From JACRLW01 sp046349595 (GTDB taxonomy: Bacteria > Planctomycetota > UBA1135 > UBA2386): DNA of 64,000 nucleotides. This document shows, one piece after another, positions 53,628 through 61,016 of this stretch. Where the stretch lies: positions 124,001-188,000 of the forward strand of contig JAXMCA010000001.1 of assembly GCA_046349595.1 (NCBI GenBank), written 5' to 3'. The position numbers were made by a program, and so were the translations under genes. The notes under the pieces were generated by a model. That model was given only the letters and a program-made list of their open reading frames with translations. It searched no databases and was not told the origin of the DNA. Within the stretch, counting starts at the first letter, position 1, and the number at the start of each line of letters is the position of its first letter.

Positions 53628-53894
53628 TCAGCCGCCGGAGAGGGCCTGGACCACGAAGACACGCGCGTCCGCGGTGATGGTCTGGCGCAAGGTCCGGTCG
53701 GAGACCGCCTTGCCGTCGACGAAAATGGCGACATGGAAGCGCAGGCCGCCGTGCTCGTCGAGCACGTAGCCGCGCAGGCGCGGGTCGGCGCGGAAGCTCG
53801 CTTCGAGCGCCTCGCGCACGGTCGCGCCCTCCACGGTCTGCGGCGGGCAGGGCACGTGCGTCTGGATCGACTGGGCGAAGGTGACCTGAGGCAC
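53628..53894 (-). CDS. MoaD/ThiS-family small beta-grasp protein
   Basis: This 88-residue protein belongs to the MoaD/ThiS beta-grasp family. It has the order of strands and helix TFAQSIQTHV, TVREALEASFRADPRLRGYV, RFHVAIFVDGKAV, DARVFVVQALSGG, and it ends in the diagnostic Gly-Gly. In MoaD and ThiS this C-terminus is adenylated and thiocarboxylated as a sulfur carrier. The neighbouring BNR protein is a typical partner in this subgroup, for which sulfur transfer has not been shown. The start is a GTG at 53894, chosen from the family alignment and the -10-like element TAGGAT (53903-53908, minus strand), which would give a leaderless transcript. Confidence 0.82.
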   Translation of the reverse strand: MPQVTFAQSIQTHVPCPPQTVEGATVREALEASFRADPRLRGYVLDEHGGLRFHVAIFVDGKAVSDRTLRQTITADARVFVVQALSGG

Positions 53895-53902
53895 GGGCGG
53901 GG

Positions 53903-53908
53903 ATCCTA
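53903..53908 (-). promoter_or_regulatory. -10-like hexamer TAGGAT, predicted leaderless start of the moaD-like gene
   Basis: On the minus strand TAGGAT lies so that transcription would start near 53896, 2 nt before the GTG. It faces the divergent glmU promoter, and the two share this short intergenic region. Confidence 0.36.
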
Positions 53909-53929
53909 GAGATCCGGGTCCCGGTCGTC

Positions 53930-53958
53930 TTGACCATGCCGCTCCACCTCCCCACAAT
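53930..53958 (+). promoter_or_regulatory. predicted sigma70-type promoter of glmU (TTGACC-17-CACAAT)
   Basis: TTGACC (53930-53935) and CACAAT (53953-53958) are spaced by 17 nt. The predicted start near 53965 is 28 nt before the ATG at 53993. This also argues against an in-frame upstream start at 53930, which would lie inside the promoter. Confidence 0.5.
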
Positions 53959-53992
53959 CCTCGCCCCTTTTCGCCGAGACCGGCGAAGCCCC

Positions 53993-55282
53993 ATGTCCTC
54001 CCCGCTCGCCGTCCTCGTTCTCGCCGCCGGCCTCGGCAAGCGCACCAAGGTCAGTCTGCCCAAAGTGCTTCTCCCGCTGTGCGGGCGCAACCTGCTGGGC
54101 ACGGTGCTCGACGAGGTGCAGGCGCTCTCCCCGGCGAAGACGGTCGTGGTCTTGCACCACGGACGGGACCGGGTCCAGAAGGCGCTCGCGGATCGCACCG
54201 GACTGACCCTCGTCGACCAGGGCACGCCGCGTGGGACCGGTCATGCGGTCCAGGTCGCGATGGCCGCGATCCCCGATTTCCGGGGCGACGTGCTGGTCTG
54301 CTACGGCGACATGCCGCTGCTCACGACCGCGACCTACGCGGCGTTGCGCGCTGCGCGCGGGACCGCGGCGGCTTCGGTGCTGACGGCGGTGCCCGACGAC
54401 CCAAGCGGTCTCGGCCGGATCCTGCGCGACGACCACGGCGCATTGCTCGGCATCCGTGAGGATCGCGACTGCGACGACGACGAGCGCGCGATCGAGGAGA
54501 TCAACGTCGGCGTCTACTGCTACGACGCCGACGCGCTCCGCCGTGCGCTCACCACCCTGCGCACCGACAACGCCCAGGGCGAGCTGTACCTCACCGACAC
54601 CATCGCAGCCCTGCTCGGCGCCGGGCAGCGGGTCGAGTCGCTGGAGCTCGAGGATCCCGACGAGGCGCTCGGCGTGAACTCGCTGCAGCAGCTCGCGCTG
54701 GCCCGCGCGGTCATGCAGGACCGCATCCTCGAGGAGCATCTCGCCAACGGCGTGATGATCGAGGATCCCGCGACCACGTGGATCGACCACGGCGTGCGCA
54801 TCGGTCGCGACACGCGCGTGCTGCCGTGCACCGTGCTGCGGCGCGGCGTGGTGATCGGCGAGAACTGCGAGGTCGGCCCCTTCGCGCACCTGCGCGAGAG
54901 CGCCGTGCTCGAGGACGGCGCGGAGATCGGCAACTTCGTCGAGGTGAAGAAGTCACGGCTCGGCCGCGGCAGCAAGGCCAAGCACCTGGCCTACCTGGGC
55001 GACGCCGAGATCGGCGAGCGCGCCAACATCGGTGCGGGGACCATCACCGCGAACTACGACGGCAAGAACAAGCACCGCACCAAGGTCGGCGACGGCGCCT
55101 TCATCGGCAGCGGTTCGGTGCTGGTCGCGCCGGTCGAGATCGGTGCGCGGTCGGTCACCGGTGCCGGTGCGATCGTGCGCAAGAACAGCCCGGTCGGACC
55201 CGGCGAGACCTGGGTCGGCGTGCCGGCGCGTCGTCTCGACAAGGACGGCGACAAGCCGTCCGGAAGCGGAGGTGATCGATGA
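53993..55282 (+). CDS. glmU: bifunctional UDP-GlcNAc pyrophosphorylase / glucosamine-1-phosphate N-acetyltransferase
   Basis: This 429-residue enzyme makes UDP-N-acetylglucosamine for peptidoglycan and lipopolysaccharide. The N-terminal uridyltransferase domain has LAAGLGKRTKVSLPKVLLPL (8-27), with Lys in place of the usual Thr of the G-x-G-T-R-M motif, then QGTPRGTGHAVQVA and CYGDMPLL. The C-terminal left-handed beta-helix domain has hexapeptide repeats. Its key acetyltransferase segment is VEVKKSRLGRGSKAKHLAYL, then GAGTITANYDGKNKHRTKVG and FIGSGSVLVAPV. It overlaps prs by ATGA, as in the glmU-prs pairs of many bacteria. Confidence 0.96.
   Translation: MSSPLAVLVLAAGLGKRTKVSLPKVLLPLCGRNLLGTVLDEVQALSPAKTVVVLHHGRDRVQKALADRTGLTLVDQGTPRGTGHAVQVAMAAIPDFRGDVLVCYGDMPLLTTATYAALRAARGTAAASVLTAVPDDPSGLGRILRDDHGALLGIREDRDCDDDERAIEEINVGVYCYDADALRRALTTLRTDNAQGELYLTDTIAALLGAGQRVESLELEDPDEALGVNSLQQLALARAVMQDRILEEHLANGVMIEDPATTWIDHGVRIGRDTRVLPCTVLRRGVVIGENCEVGPFAHLRESAVLEDGAEIGNFVEVKKSRLGRGSKAKHLAYLGDAEIGERANIGAGTITANYDGKNKHRTKVGDGAFIGSGSVLVAPVEIGARSVTGAGAIVRKNSPVGPGETWVGVPARRLDKDGDKPSGSGGDR
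55268..55277 (+). promoter_or_regulatory. near-perfect Shine-Dalgarno site GGAGGTGATC of prs
   Basis: GGAGGTGATC is complementary to the whole anti-Shine-Dalgarno end of 16S rRNA. The GGAGG core is 6 nt before the prs ATG at 55279. It lies within the last codons of glmU, so prs should be translated efficiently even if coupled. Confidence 0.8.
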
Positions 55283-56247
55283 AGCGCGGCGAGCGACTGC
55301 GCGTGTTCTCGGGCCGCGCCCATCCCCAGCTCGCGCGTGACATCTGCGCGCACATGGGGATCCCGCTCGGCGAGGTGTCGATCACCGACTTCCCCGACGG
55401 CGAGATCAACCTCAAGGTCGAGTGTGACGTGCGCGGTGCGGACGTGTTCATCGTCCAGCCGACCTCGCCGCCGGTGCACGACAACCTGTTCGAGCTGCTC
55501 TCCTTCATCGACTGCGTGCGCCGCTCGTCGGCCGAGACGATCACCGCGGTGATCCCGTACTTCGGCTACGCCCGCAAGGACCGCAAGGACGAGGGTCGCG
55601 TGCCGATCAACGCGAAGCTCGTCGCCAACCTGATCACCACGGCCGGCGCCGACCGCGTGGTGGCCATCGACCTGCACGCGGCGCAGATCCAGGGTTTCTT
55701 CGACATCCCCGTCGACCACCTCTACGCGCGCCCCGTGCTGATGGAGAAGGTGCGCGAACTCGGCGCGCAGAACCCGATCGTGGTCTCGCCGGACGTGGGC
55801 GGCACCAAGCTCGCGCGCGCCTACGCGAAGGACCTCCGCGCCGACCTGGCGATCGTCGACAAGCGCCGCATCAGCGGCAGCGAGACGGTCGCCGAGAACG
55901 TCGTCGGCGACGTCGAGGAGCGCGACGTCGTGCTGGTCGACGACATGATCTCGACCGGCGGCTCGATCTCCGACGCCGCGCGCATCGTGAAGGAGCGCGG
56001 CGCGAAGCGCGTGTTCATCGTCGCCTCACACGCCGTGCTGTGCGGCGAGGCGGCCAAGCGCCTCGACGCCTGTCCTGCCGAATCGGTGCTGTGCACCGAC
56101 ACCATCCCGATCGGCAAGCTGCGACCGGCGAAGCTGGTGCAGGCCTCGGTCGCGCCGCTCCTCGCCCGCGCCATCGATCGCATCCACCGCAGCGAGAGCG
56201 TCAGCTCGCTGTTCGAGCCGCCTGCGCGCGAGTTCGAACCGCGCTGA
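55279..56247 (+). CDS. prs: ribose-phosphate pyrophosphokinase
   Basis: This 322-residue enzyme makes PRPP from ribose 5-phosphate and ATP for purine, pyrimidine, histidine and tryptophan synthesis. Signatures are FPDGEINLKVECDVRGADVF, the pyrophosphate loop PYFGYARKDRKDEGRVPINA, DLHAAQIQGFFDIPVDHLYA, the KRR flexible loop (VDKRRISGSETV) and the PRPP-binding VVLVDDMISTGGSI. The length matches class I enzymes. It follows glmU with a 4-nt overlap, a strong ribosome-binding site, and leads into rplY. Confidence 0.97.
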   Translation: MKRGERLRVFSGRAHPQLARDICAHMGIPLGEVSITDFPDGEINLKVECDVRGADVFIVQPTSPPVHDNLFELLSFIDCVRRSSAETITAVIPYFGYARKDRKDEGRVPINAKLVANLITTAGADRVVAIDLHAAQIQGFFDIPVDHLYARPVLMEKVRELGAQNPIVVSPDVGGTKLARAYAKDLRADLAIVDKRRISGSETVAENVVGDVEERDVVLVDDMISTGGSISDAARIVKERGAKRVFIVASHAVLCGEAAKRLDACPAESVLCTDTIPIGKLRPAKLVQASVAPLLARAIDRIHRSESVSSLFEPPAREFEPR

Positions 56248-56308
56248 GCCACGCGGCGATCCCCGTCATTCCCTTCGTCTTCGATCCCAAGAGTCCACAG
56301 AGGCAGTC

Positions 56309-56854
56309 ATGGAAGTCACCACGTTGCGCGCGCACGCCCGCGCCGAGACCGGCAGCAAGGCGGTCCGTCACCTGCGCGCCGAGGGCAAGGTCCCGGCCGT
56401 GCTCTACGGCCAGGGCAAGGACCCGGTCAACCTGACCGTCGACGCGCACACGCTGTCGATGGAGCTCAAGCAGCGTCGCAAGGTGTTCACGCTGGACACC
56501 GGCTCCGGCAAGGAGTCTGCGTACGTGCAGGATGTCCAGTACGACGCGATGACCGACGCGCCGACCCACGTCGACTTCCGCCGTATCGACATCGACAAGC
56601 CGCTCCGCCTCGAGGTCGCGCTGAGCTTCATCGGTGTGCCCGAGGGCCTCAGCAAGGGTGGCGTGCTGATCAAGGACCGCACCACCGTGTGGGTGCACTC
56701 GATGCCGACGGCGATCCCGAAGGTGCTCGAGGTCAAGATCGCCGCGCTCGGACTCGGCCAGACGATCACGGCCAAGGACATCGAGCTGCCGCAGGGTGTC
56801 ACCCTCGACATCCCGACGACCGCCAAGATCTGCCACATCCCGGCCCACGACTGA
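56309..56854 (+). CDS. rplY: 50S ribosomal protein L25/general stress protein Ctc
   Basis: This 181-residue protein binds 5S rRNA in the large subunit. The N-terminal half is the L25 domain (LRAHARAETGSKAVRHLRAE, PAVLYGQGKDPVNLTVD). The C-terminal half is the TL5/CTC beta domain (PLRLEVALSFIGVPEGLSKG, LEVKIAALGLGQTITAKDIE, LPQGVTL). It is thus the long form found outside Enterobacteria. Its place directly before pth is common in many bacterial phyla. Confidence 0.94.
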   Translation: MEVTTLRAHARAETGSKAVRHLRAEGKVPAVLYGQGKDPVNLTVDAHTLSMELKQRRKVFTLDTGSGKESAYVQDVQYDAMTDAPTHVDFRRIDIDKPLRLEVALSFIGVPEGLSKGGVLIKDRTTVWVHSMPTAIPKVLEVKIAALGLGQTITAKDIELPQGVTLDIPTTAKICHIPAHD

Positions 56855-56896
56855 GATCCGGTCCGGGGCGCGCGTCGGGTCATGCCGGCGCAGCCC

Positions 56897-56925
56897 TTGG
56901 CTCCTGGTCGCAGTCTCGCTAGAGT
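56897..56925 (+). promoter_or_regulatory. predicted promoter TTGGCT-17-TAGAGT upstream of pth
   Basis: TTGGCT (56897-56902) and TAGAGT (56920-56925, in the form GCTAGAGT) are spaced by 17 nt. The predicted start near 56932 gives a leader of about 30 nt to the ATG at 56962. It would serve the pth-rpsF-rpsR-rplI-rimO genes. Confidence 0.52.
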
Positions 56926-56961
56926 TCTCGCCCCTTCCTCGCGGCGCACCCCCCTGGATCG

Positions 56962-57741
56962 ATGGACTACCGCAAAGTGGTCCTGGGCATCGGCAACCCC
57001 GGGCCCGAATACGAAGACACCCGGCACAACGCCGGCTTCGTGGTCCTGGATCGGGTGGCAGCGCGGTCGGGGCTGACCTTCCGTCGTCTCGAGCGACGCG
57101 GGCCGGATGGCGCGCGCAGCTTCAGCGGCAAGGTCAAGGCCGTGGTCGCCCTCCAAGAGGGTGGACGCGGTCTCGGGCCGGACCCCGTCCTGCTCGTCAA
57201 ACCTCTCACCTATGTGAACCTCTCGGGTGATGTCGCCGGTCCGCTTCTGCGGGCCGCGGGACTGACCCCGGAGTCGCTCTTTGTCGTCGTCGACGATCTG
57301 AACCTGCCGCTGGGCCGGATCCGTATCCGGCCGTCGGGGAGTTCGGGCGGACACAACGGACTGAAATCGATCGAGCAGGCCATGACCGCACTGTGTGGTG
57401 AGATCCGCGCAGGTGGTCAGATCCGCGCAGGCGGTGGCGACTCGGCGACGCGTCCTTTGGATCCGGCCGCTTATCCCCGTCTCCGTCTCGGTATCGGGCA
57501 ACCCGCGGACTGCGATCCCCGTCACTCGGCACTCGCCGGCGACCGGGACACCGTGGACTTCGTGTTGGCTCGCTTCCTCCCCAAGGAACGGGAGGTTCTC
57601 CGATCGGTCGTCGAACGTTGTGCCGACGTGGTCACCGAGTGGTGCGTCGGCTCTTCGATCGAAACCCTGATGGAACGTCACAACGGTTTCGTCGCGAGTG
57701 CGACGGGGCCCGCGGGCGCTCCAGGAGATCGTGAGTCTTGA
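56962..57741 (+). CDS. pth: peptidyl-tRNA hydrolase with an internal insertion
   Basis: This 259-residue enzyme releases tRNA from stalled peptidyl-tRNAs. The N-terminus VVLGIGNPGPEYEDTRHNAG includes Asn12 and His22, which are catalytic in the family. VLLVKPLTYVNLSGD, VVVDDLNLPLGRIRIR and SSGGHNGLKSIEQ are the other conserved blocks. It is longer than the usual 185-200 residues. An insertion of about 45 residues follows the GGHNGLKS block and starts with a short duplicated segment (EIRAGGQIRAGG). The normal fold resumes with TVDFVLARFLPKER. The gene ends in a TTGA overlap with rpsF. Confidence 0.93.
   Translation: MDYRKVVLGIGNPGPEYEDTRHNAGFVVLDRVAARSGLTFRRLERRGPDGARSFSGKVKAVVALQEGGRGLGPDPVLLVKPLTYVNLSGDVAGPLLRAAGLTPESLFVVVDDLNLPLGRIRIRPSGSSGGHNGLKSIEQAMTALCGEIRAGGQIRAGGGDSATRPLDPAAYPRLRLGIGQPADCDPRHSALAGDRDTVDFVLARFLPKEREVLRSVVERCADVVTEWCVGSSIETLMERHNGFVASATGPAGAPGDRES
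57723..57729 (+). promoter_or_regulatory. Shine-Dalgarno site AGGAGAT deciding the TTG start of rpsF
   Basis: AGGAGAT lies 8 nt before TTG at 57738. It supports initiation at this rare start codon, since a later in-frame ATG would remove the conserved S6 N-terminus. Confidence 0.65.
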
Positions 57742-58256
57742 AGCGAACCTACGAAGCGATGCTCCTCCTCGACAATCGGGAGGTGCGCAAGGGCTGGCAG
57801 CCGCTCAAGGAGCAGGTCTGCGGTCTGTTCACCAAGCACGGCGCGGAGATCAAGTCCGCCCGTCGGTGGGACGAGCGCCGTCTCGCCTATCCCATCAACC
57901 GCCAGCTGCGTGGCACCTACCTGCTGGTCTACTTCGACTCGCCGACGTCGGCGCTGACCGGCATCCGCCGCGACCTGGAGTTCGCGGAGGTGGTGTTGCG
58001 CCACCTGACGCAGGCCGTCGCGGCCGTTCCGGAGACGGCCCTCGAGCCCGAGGCCGCCTTCGACGAGTCTGCGGTGCGCGTCGAGGACATCACGTCGCGT
58101 CGTGAGGCCGCGCTCGCCGAGCGCGAGGCCACCAGCCGCGCGCGCGCCGAGCGCGATTCGGCCGGGGACAAGGAAGCTGCGGCCAGCGAGCCTGCGGATG
58201 CCTCCGAGGGAGAAGCCGCTCCCGAGGCCAGCGACGACAGCAAGGGAGGGGAGTGA
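57738..58256 (+). CDS. rpsF: 30S ribosomal protein S6
   Basis: This 172-residue protein of the small subunit platform pairs with S18. The start is TTG, overlapping the pth stop (TTGA). The first residues KRTYEAMLLLDN match the S6 N-terminus, so the start is secure. The core domain (about 1-95) has YEAMLLLDN, RRWDERRLAYPINRQLRGTY and LVYFDSPTSA. The last 70 residues are a low-complexity, Glu/Ala/Ser/Asp-rich tail of the type seen in some bacteria and not needed for the fold. The gene is followed directly by rpsR, with no ssb between them. Confidence 0.94.
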   Translation: MKRTYEAMLLLDNREVRKGWQPLKEQVCGLFTKHGAEIKSARRWDERRLAYPINRQLRGTYLLVYFDSPTSALTGIRRDLEFAEVVLRHLTQAVAAVPETALEPEAAFDESAVRVEDITSRREAALAEREATSRARAERDSAGDKEAAASEPADASEGEAAPEASDDSKGGE

Positions 58257-58262
58257 TCCATC

Positions 58263-58589
58263 ATGAGCGACTTCGATTCGAAGAACCGTGACTCGGGCGC
58301 CGGCGGTGACTCCGGCATGCGTCGTGGCGGTGGCGGTGGCGGTGGCGGTGGCGGTGGCGGCGGAAAGCGCGGCAAGTTCGCCAAGTTCGGCAAGCCGCGG
58401 AAGGTGGCCGAGCCCGAGGAGCCCCTCGACTACAAGAACATCGCCTACCTCCAGAAGTTCGTGAACGCGACCGGCAAGATCGTGTCGCGTCGTCGCACGG
58501 GCTTCTCCGGACAGAATCAGCGCAAGCTCGCCGTGGCGATCAAGCTCGCGCGTCACATGGCCCTGATGCCCTTCATCGGGAGGGGGTGA
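58263..58589 (+). CDS. rpsR: 30S ribosomal protein S18 with poly-glycine N-terminal extension
   Basis: This 108-residue protein has its S18 domain in the last 60 residues: LDYKNIAYLQKFVNATGKIV, SRRRTGFSGQNQRKLAVAIK and LARHMALMPF. These match the S18 core that binds S6 and 16S rRNA. The N-terminal 45 residues are unusual, with a run of about 13 glycines encoded by GGTGGC repeats and then a Lys/Arg/Phe-rich stretch. Such extensions occur in some bacteria, but a long Gly run in S18 is rare. The gene ends 3 nt before rplI. Confidence 0.95.
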   Translation: MSDFDSKNRDSGAGGDSGMRRGGGGGGGGGGGGGKRGKFAKFGKPRKVAEPEEPLDYKNIAYLQKFVNATGKIVSRRRTGFSGQNQRKLAVAIKLARHMALMPFIGRG

Positions 58590-58592
58590 GCG

Positions 58593-59045
58593 ATGCAACT
58601 CCTGCTCAAGACCAACATCGAGCATCTCGGCCGCATCGGTGACGTCGTCACCGTGAAGCCGGGATTCGCCCGGAACTACCTCCTGCCGCGCGGCCTCGCC
58701 GTGCCGGTCACCAAGTCCAATCTCGCGCAGATCGAGAAGGAGCGCGTCCGCGCCCTCGCCGAGGAGAAGGAGCGCATCGAATCGATGCGCCAGTTCGCCG
58801 AGAAGGTCGCGCAGACCTCCGTCACCATCGAGGGGCGCGCCAACGAGGAGGGTCACCTCTTCGGCTCGGTCACCGCGGCCTCGGTCGCCGACGCCCTGCG
58901 CGAACGCGGGCTGCCGGTCGACGTCAAGGCGATCCGTCTCGACCACCCGCTGAAGGAGATCGGCGTCTACGACGTCGTCGTCCACCTGCACGCGGACGTC
59001 AGCGCGACGGTCAAGGTCTGGGTCGTCCAGGCCAAGCCGGCGTGA
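58593..59045 (+). CDS. rplI: 50S ribosomal protein L9
   Basis: This is a 150-residue protein with the L9 N-terminal RNA-binding domain (LLKTNIEHLGRIGDVVTVKP, GFARNYLLPRGLAVPVTKSN), a long connecting helix rich in Glu/Lys/Arg (LAQIEKERVRALAEEKERIE) and the C-terminal domain (SVTIEGRANEEGHLFGSVTA, LKEIGVYDVVVHLHADVSA). The length is that of the family. It is part of the rpsF-rpsR-rplI unit. Confidence 0.96.
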   Translation: MQLLLKTNIEHLGRIGDVVTVKPGFARNYLLPRGLAVPVTKSNLAQIEKERVRALAEEKERIESMRQFAEKVAQTSVTIEGRANEEGHLFGSVTAASVADALRERGLPVDVKAIRLDHPLKEIGVYDVVVHLHADVSATVKVWVVQAKPA

Positions 59046-59091
59046 GGACAGCCGTCCCTGCGCCGCGCACCGCGCGGCCGGTCGGAGGACC

Positions 59092-60453
59092 GTGAACGAG
59101 GCGATCCGCGTCTGCCTGATCAGCCTGGGTTGCGCGCGCAACCTGGTGGACTCCGAAGTCCTCCTCGGCCACGTGGCCGAGGAGGGACTCTCGATCGTCC
59201 ACGAGCCGGCGGACGCCGACGTGGTGGTGGTCAACACCTGCGGCTTCATCGAGGAGGCCAAGCAGGAGTCGATCGACACCATCCTGGAGGCGTGTCGCCT
59301 GAAGGACGAGGGCGGCGTGAAGGGCGTGGTCGCCGTGGGCTGCCTGGCGCAGCGCTACGCCGACGACCTCCGCAACTCGATCCCCGAACTCGACGCGGTG
59401 TTCGGCATCTCCGACTACTCGGGGGTGCCGGGCGTGGTGCGCCGCCTCGTCAACGGCACCGCGGAACGCATGGTCGCGACCGTCGACGGCGGACGCCCGA
59501 AGTCGGCGCGATCCGACGTCGGGCGCATGCTGCTGACTCCGAAGAGCTTCGCCTATCTGCGGATCTCGGAGGGTTGTGACCACACCTGCTCCTTCTGCGC
59601 GATTCCCGGCATGCGCGGTCGCAACCGCAGCAAGCCGATCGACGTGCTCGTCGAGGAGGCCCAGCAGCTCGCGGCGAAGGGTCACAGGGAGATCGTGATC
59701 GTCGCCGAGGACACCACGGCCTACGGCCTCGACCTCGATCGCAAGCGCAGCATCCACACCCTGCTCGCGCGCATCGCCGACACGGCGGGCATCGAGTGGG
59801 TGCGCCTGATGTACGCGTATCCGCACACGGTGCTGCCCGAACTGACCGCGGTGATGCGCGAGCACCCGAAGGTCGTGCCCTACCTCGACATCCCGGTCCA
59901 GCACATCAGCAGCGCGATGCTGCGCGGCATGCGTCGCGGGGTCTCGTCGGAACAGGTGCGCGGGATCCTCGCCCGTCTCCGCACCGAGGTGCCCGGCATC
60001 GCCGTGCGCAGCACGCTGATCGTCGGGTTCCCGGGGGAGACCGAGGCGGACCAGCGGGAGCTTCGGGACTTCGTGGCGGACTATCGCTTCGAGCGACTCG
60101 GCGTGTTCACCTACTCGCACGAGGAAGGCACCGCGGCCTTCGAGCGGACCGACCTGGTCCCGCACGAACTCGCACAGGAGCGCCGTGCCGAGATCATGAC
60201 CCTGCAGAAGCAGATCCACGTCGCGCGCAACCAGTCGCTGGTCGGACGCCGCTTGCGTGTGCTCGTCGATGGCGCCGACCCGGCGTCGCCGGGAGCCGTC
60301 GCCCTGGCGCGCACTACCGCGGATGCGCCGGAGGTCGATGCCGTGGTCCGCGTGCTCGAATCGGGTCTGCAGTCGGGCGACATGCTCGACGTCGAGATCA
60401 CCGGAGTGGACGACTACGACCTGGTCGCCCGCCGCAGTCGGGGTCCGGCGTGA
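59092..60453 (+). CDS. rimO: ribosomal protein S12 methylthiotransferase
   Basis: This 453-residue radical SAM enzyme adds a methylthio group to an aspartate of ribosomal protein S12. Its N-terminal UPF0004 domain has the three Cys ligands of the auxiliary cluster: Cys in SLGCARNLVDSE, VVVNTCGFIEEAK and AVGCLAQRY. The radical SAM domain has C-D-H-T-C-S-F-C in RISEGCDHTCSFCAIPGMRG. DIPVQHISSAMLRGMRRG is typical of RimO/MiaB, and GFPGETEADQ follows. A TRAM domain ends the protein (VGRRLRVLVDGADP...). RimO is favoured over MiaB by CGFIEEAKQESID. The start is a GTG at 59092 with GGAGG a few bases upstream. The position just after rplI fits ribosome modification. Confidence 0.95.
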   Translation: MNEAIRVCLISLGCARNLVDSEVLLGHVAEEGLSIVHEPADADVVVVNTCGFIEEAKQESIDTILEACRLKDEGGVKGVVAVGCLAQRYADDLRNSIPELDAVFGISDYSGVPGVVRRLVNGTAERMVATVDGGRPKSARSDVGRMLLTPKSFAYLRISEGCDHTCSFCAIPGMRGRNRSKPIDVLVEEAQQLAAKGHREIVIVAEDTTAYGLDLDRKRSIHTLLARIADTAGIEWVRLMYAYPHTVLPELTAVMREHPKVVPYLDIPVQHISSAMLRGMRRGVSSEQVRGILARLRTEVPGIAVRSTLIVGFPGETEADQRELRDFVADYRFERLGVFTYSHEEGTAAFERTDLVPHELAQERRAEIMTLQKQIHVARNQSLVGRRLRVLVDGADPASPGAVALARTTADAPEVDAVVRVLESGLQSGDMLDVEITGVDDYDLVARRSRGPA

Positions 60454-61016
60454 ACGTCCCCAATGCGATCACGCTCAGTCGGCTCGTGCTGACCGCGGCG
60501 TGCGTCGCGCTGCTCGCGCTCTCCGGGCCGGACGCGAGTCCCGGTCGGACGATGTGCTGGATCGCGTTCTGGTTGTTCCTGGTCGCGGCAGCCACCGACT
60601 TCGTCGACGGTTGGATCGCGCGTCGCTACGGGCAGGTCACGCCCTTCGGCCGCGTCGCCGACCCCTTCGTCGACAAGGTGCTGGTCTGCGGCGTCCTGAT
60701 CGCACTGCTGCGCTTCCCGATCGCACGTGCCTACGTCGCCGACTGGATGGTCGTGCTGATCGTCGCCCGTGAGTTCCTGGTCACGGCCGTACGTGGGCTC
60801 GCCGAATCCCAGGGCGTGGCCTTCCCCGCCGATCGGCTCGGCAAGTTCAAGATGATCGCGCAGTCCTGCACCGCCGGTGCGCTGCTGACCCTCCTGTGCG
60901 GCGTGGAGTTCTGGCGCCCGGTCGCCGCGATCGGAATCTGGGTCACCCTTGCACTGACCCTGTGGTCGGGCGCGAACTACGTCTGGAAGGCGCGGCACCT
61001 GCTGCGGGCGTCGTGA
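60450..61016 (+). CDS. pgsA: CDP-diacylglycerol-glycerol-3-phosphate 3-phosphatidyltransferase
   Basis: This 188-residue membrane enzyme makes phosphatidylglycerol phosphate from CDP-diacylglycerol and glycerol 3-phosphate. The CDP-alcohol phosphotransferase signature D-x2-D-G-x2-A-R-x8-G-x3-D-x3-D is complete: DFVDGWIARRYGQVTPFGRV then ADPFVDK. The N-terminus NVPNAITLSRL is typical of PgsA. Five to six hydrophobic segments are visible. The start is a GTG at 60450 overlapping the rimO stop. The next gene, pgpA, overlaps in the same way and encodes the following pathway step. Confidence 0.95.
   Translation: MNVPNAITLSRLVLTAACVALLALSGPDASPGRTMCWIAFWLFLVAAATDFVDGWIARRYGQVTPFGRVADPFVDKVLVCGVLIALLRFPIARAYVADWMVVLIVAREFLVTAVRGLAESQGVAFPADRLGKFKMIAQSCTAGALLTLLCGVEFWRPVAAIGIWVTLALTLWSGANYVWKARHLLRAS

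Noticed and set aside
53930..53992. Longer N-terminus for GlmU from a TTG at 53930
   Set aside because: The stretch overlaps a good promoter (TTGACC-17-CACAAT), and the family N-terminus starts right after the ATG at 53993.
56225..56245. GTTCGAACC, resembling a tRNA T-arm
   Set aside because: It encodes the last residues of ribose-phosphate pyrophosphokinase, and no acceptor or anticodon stems fit around it.
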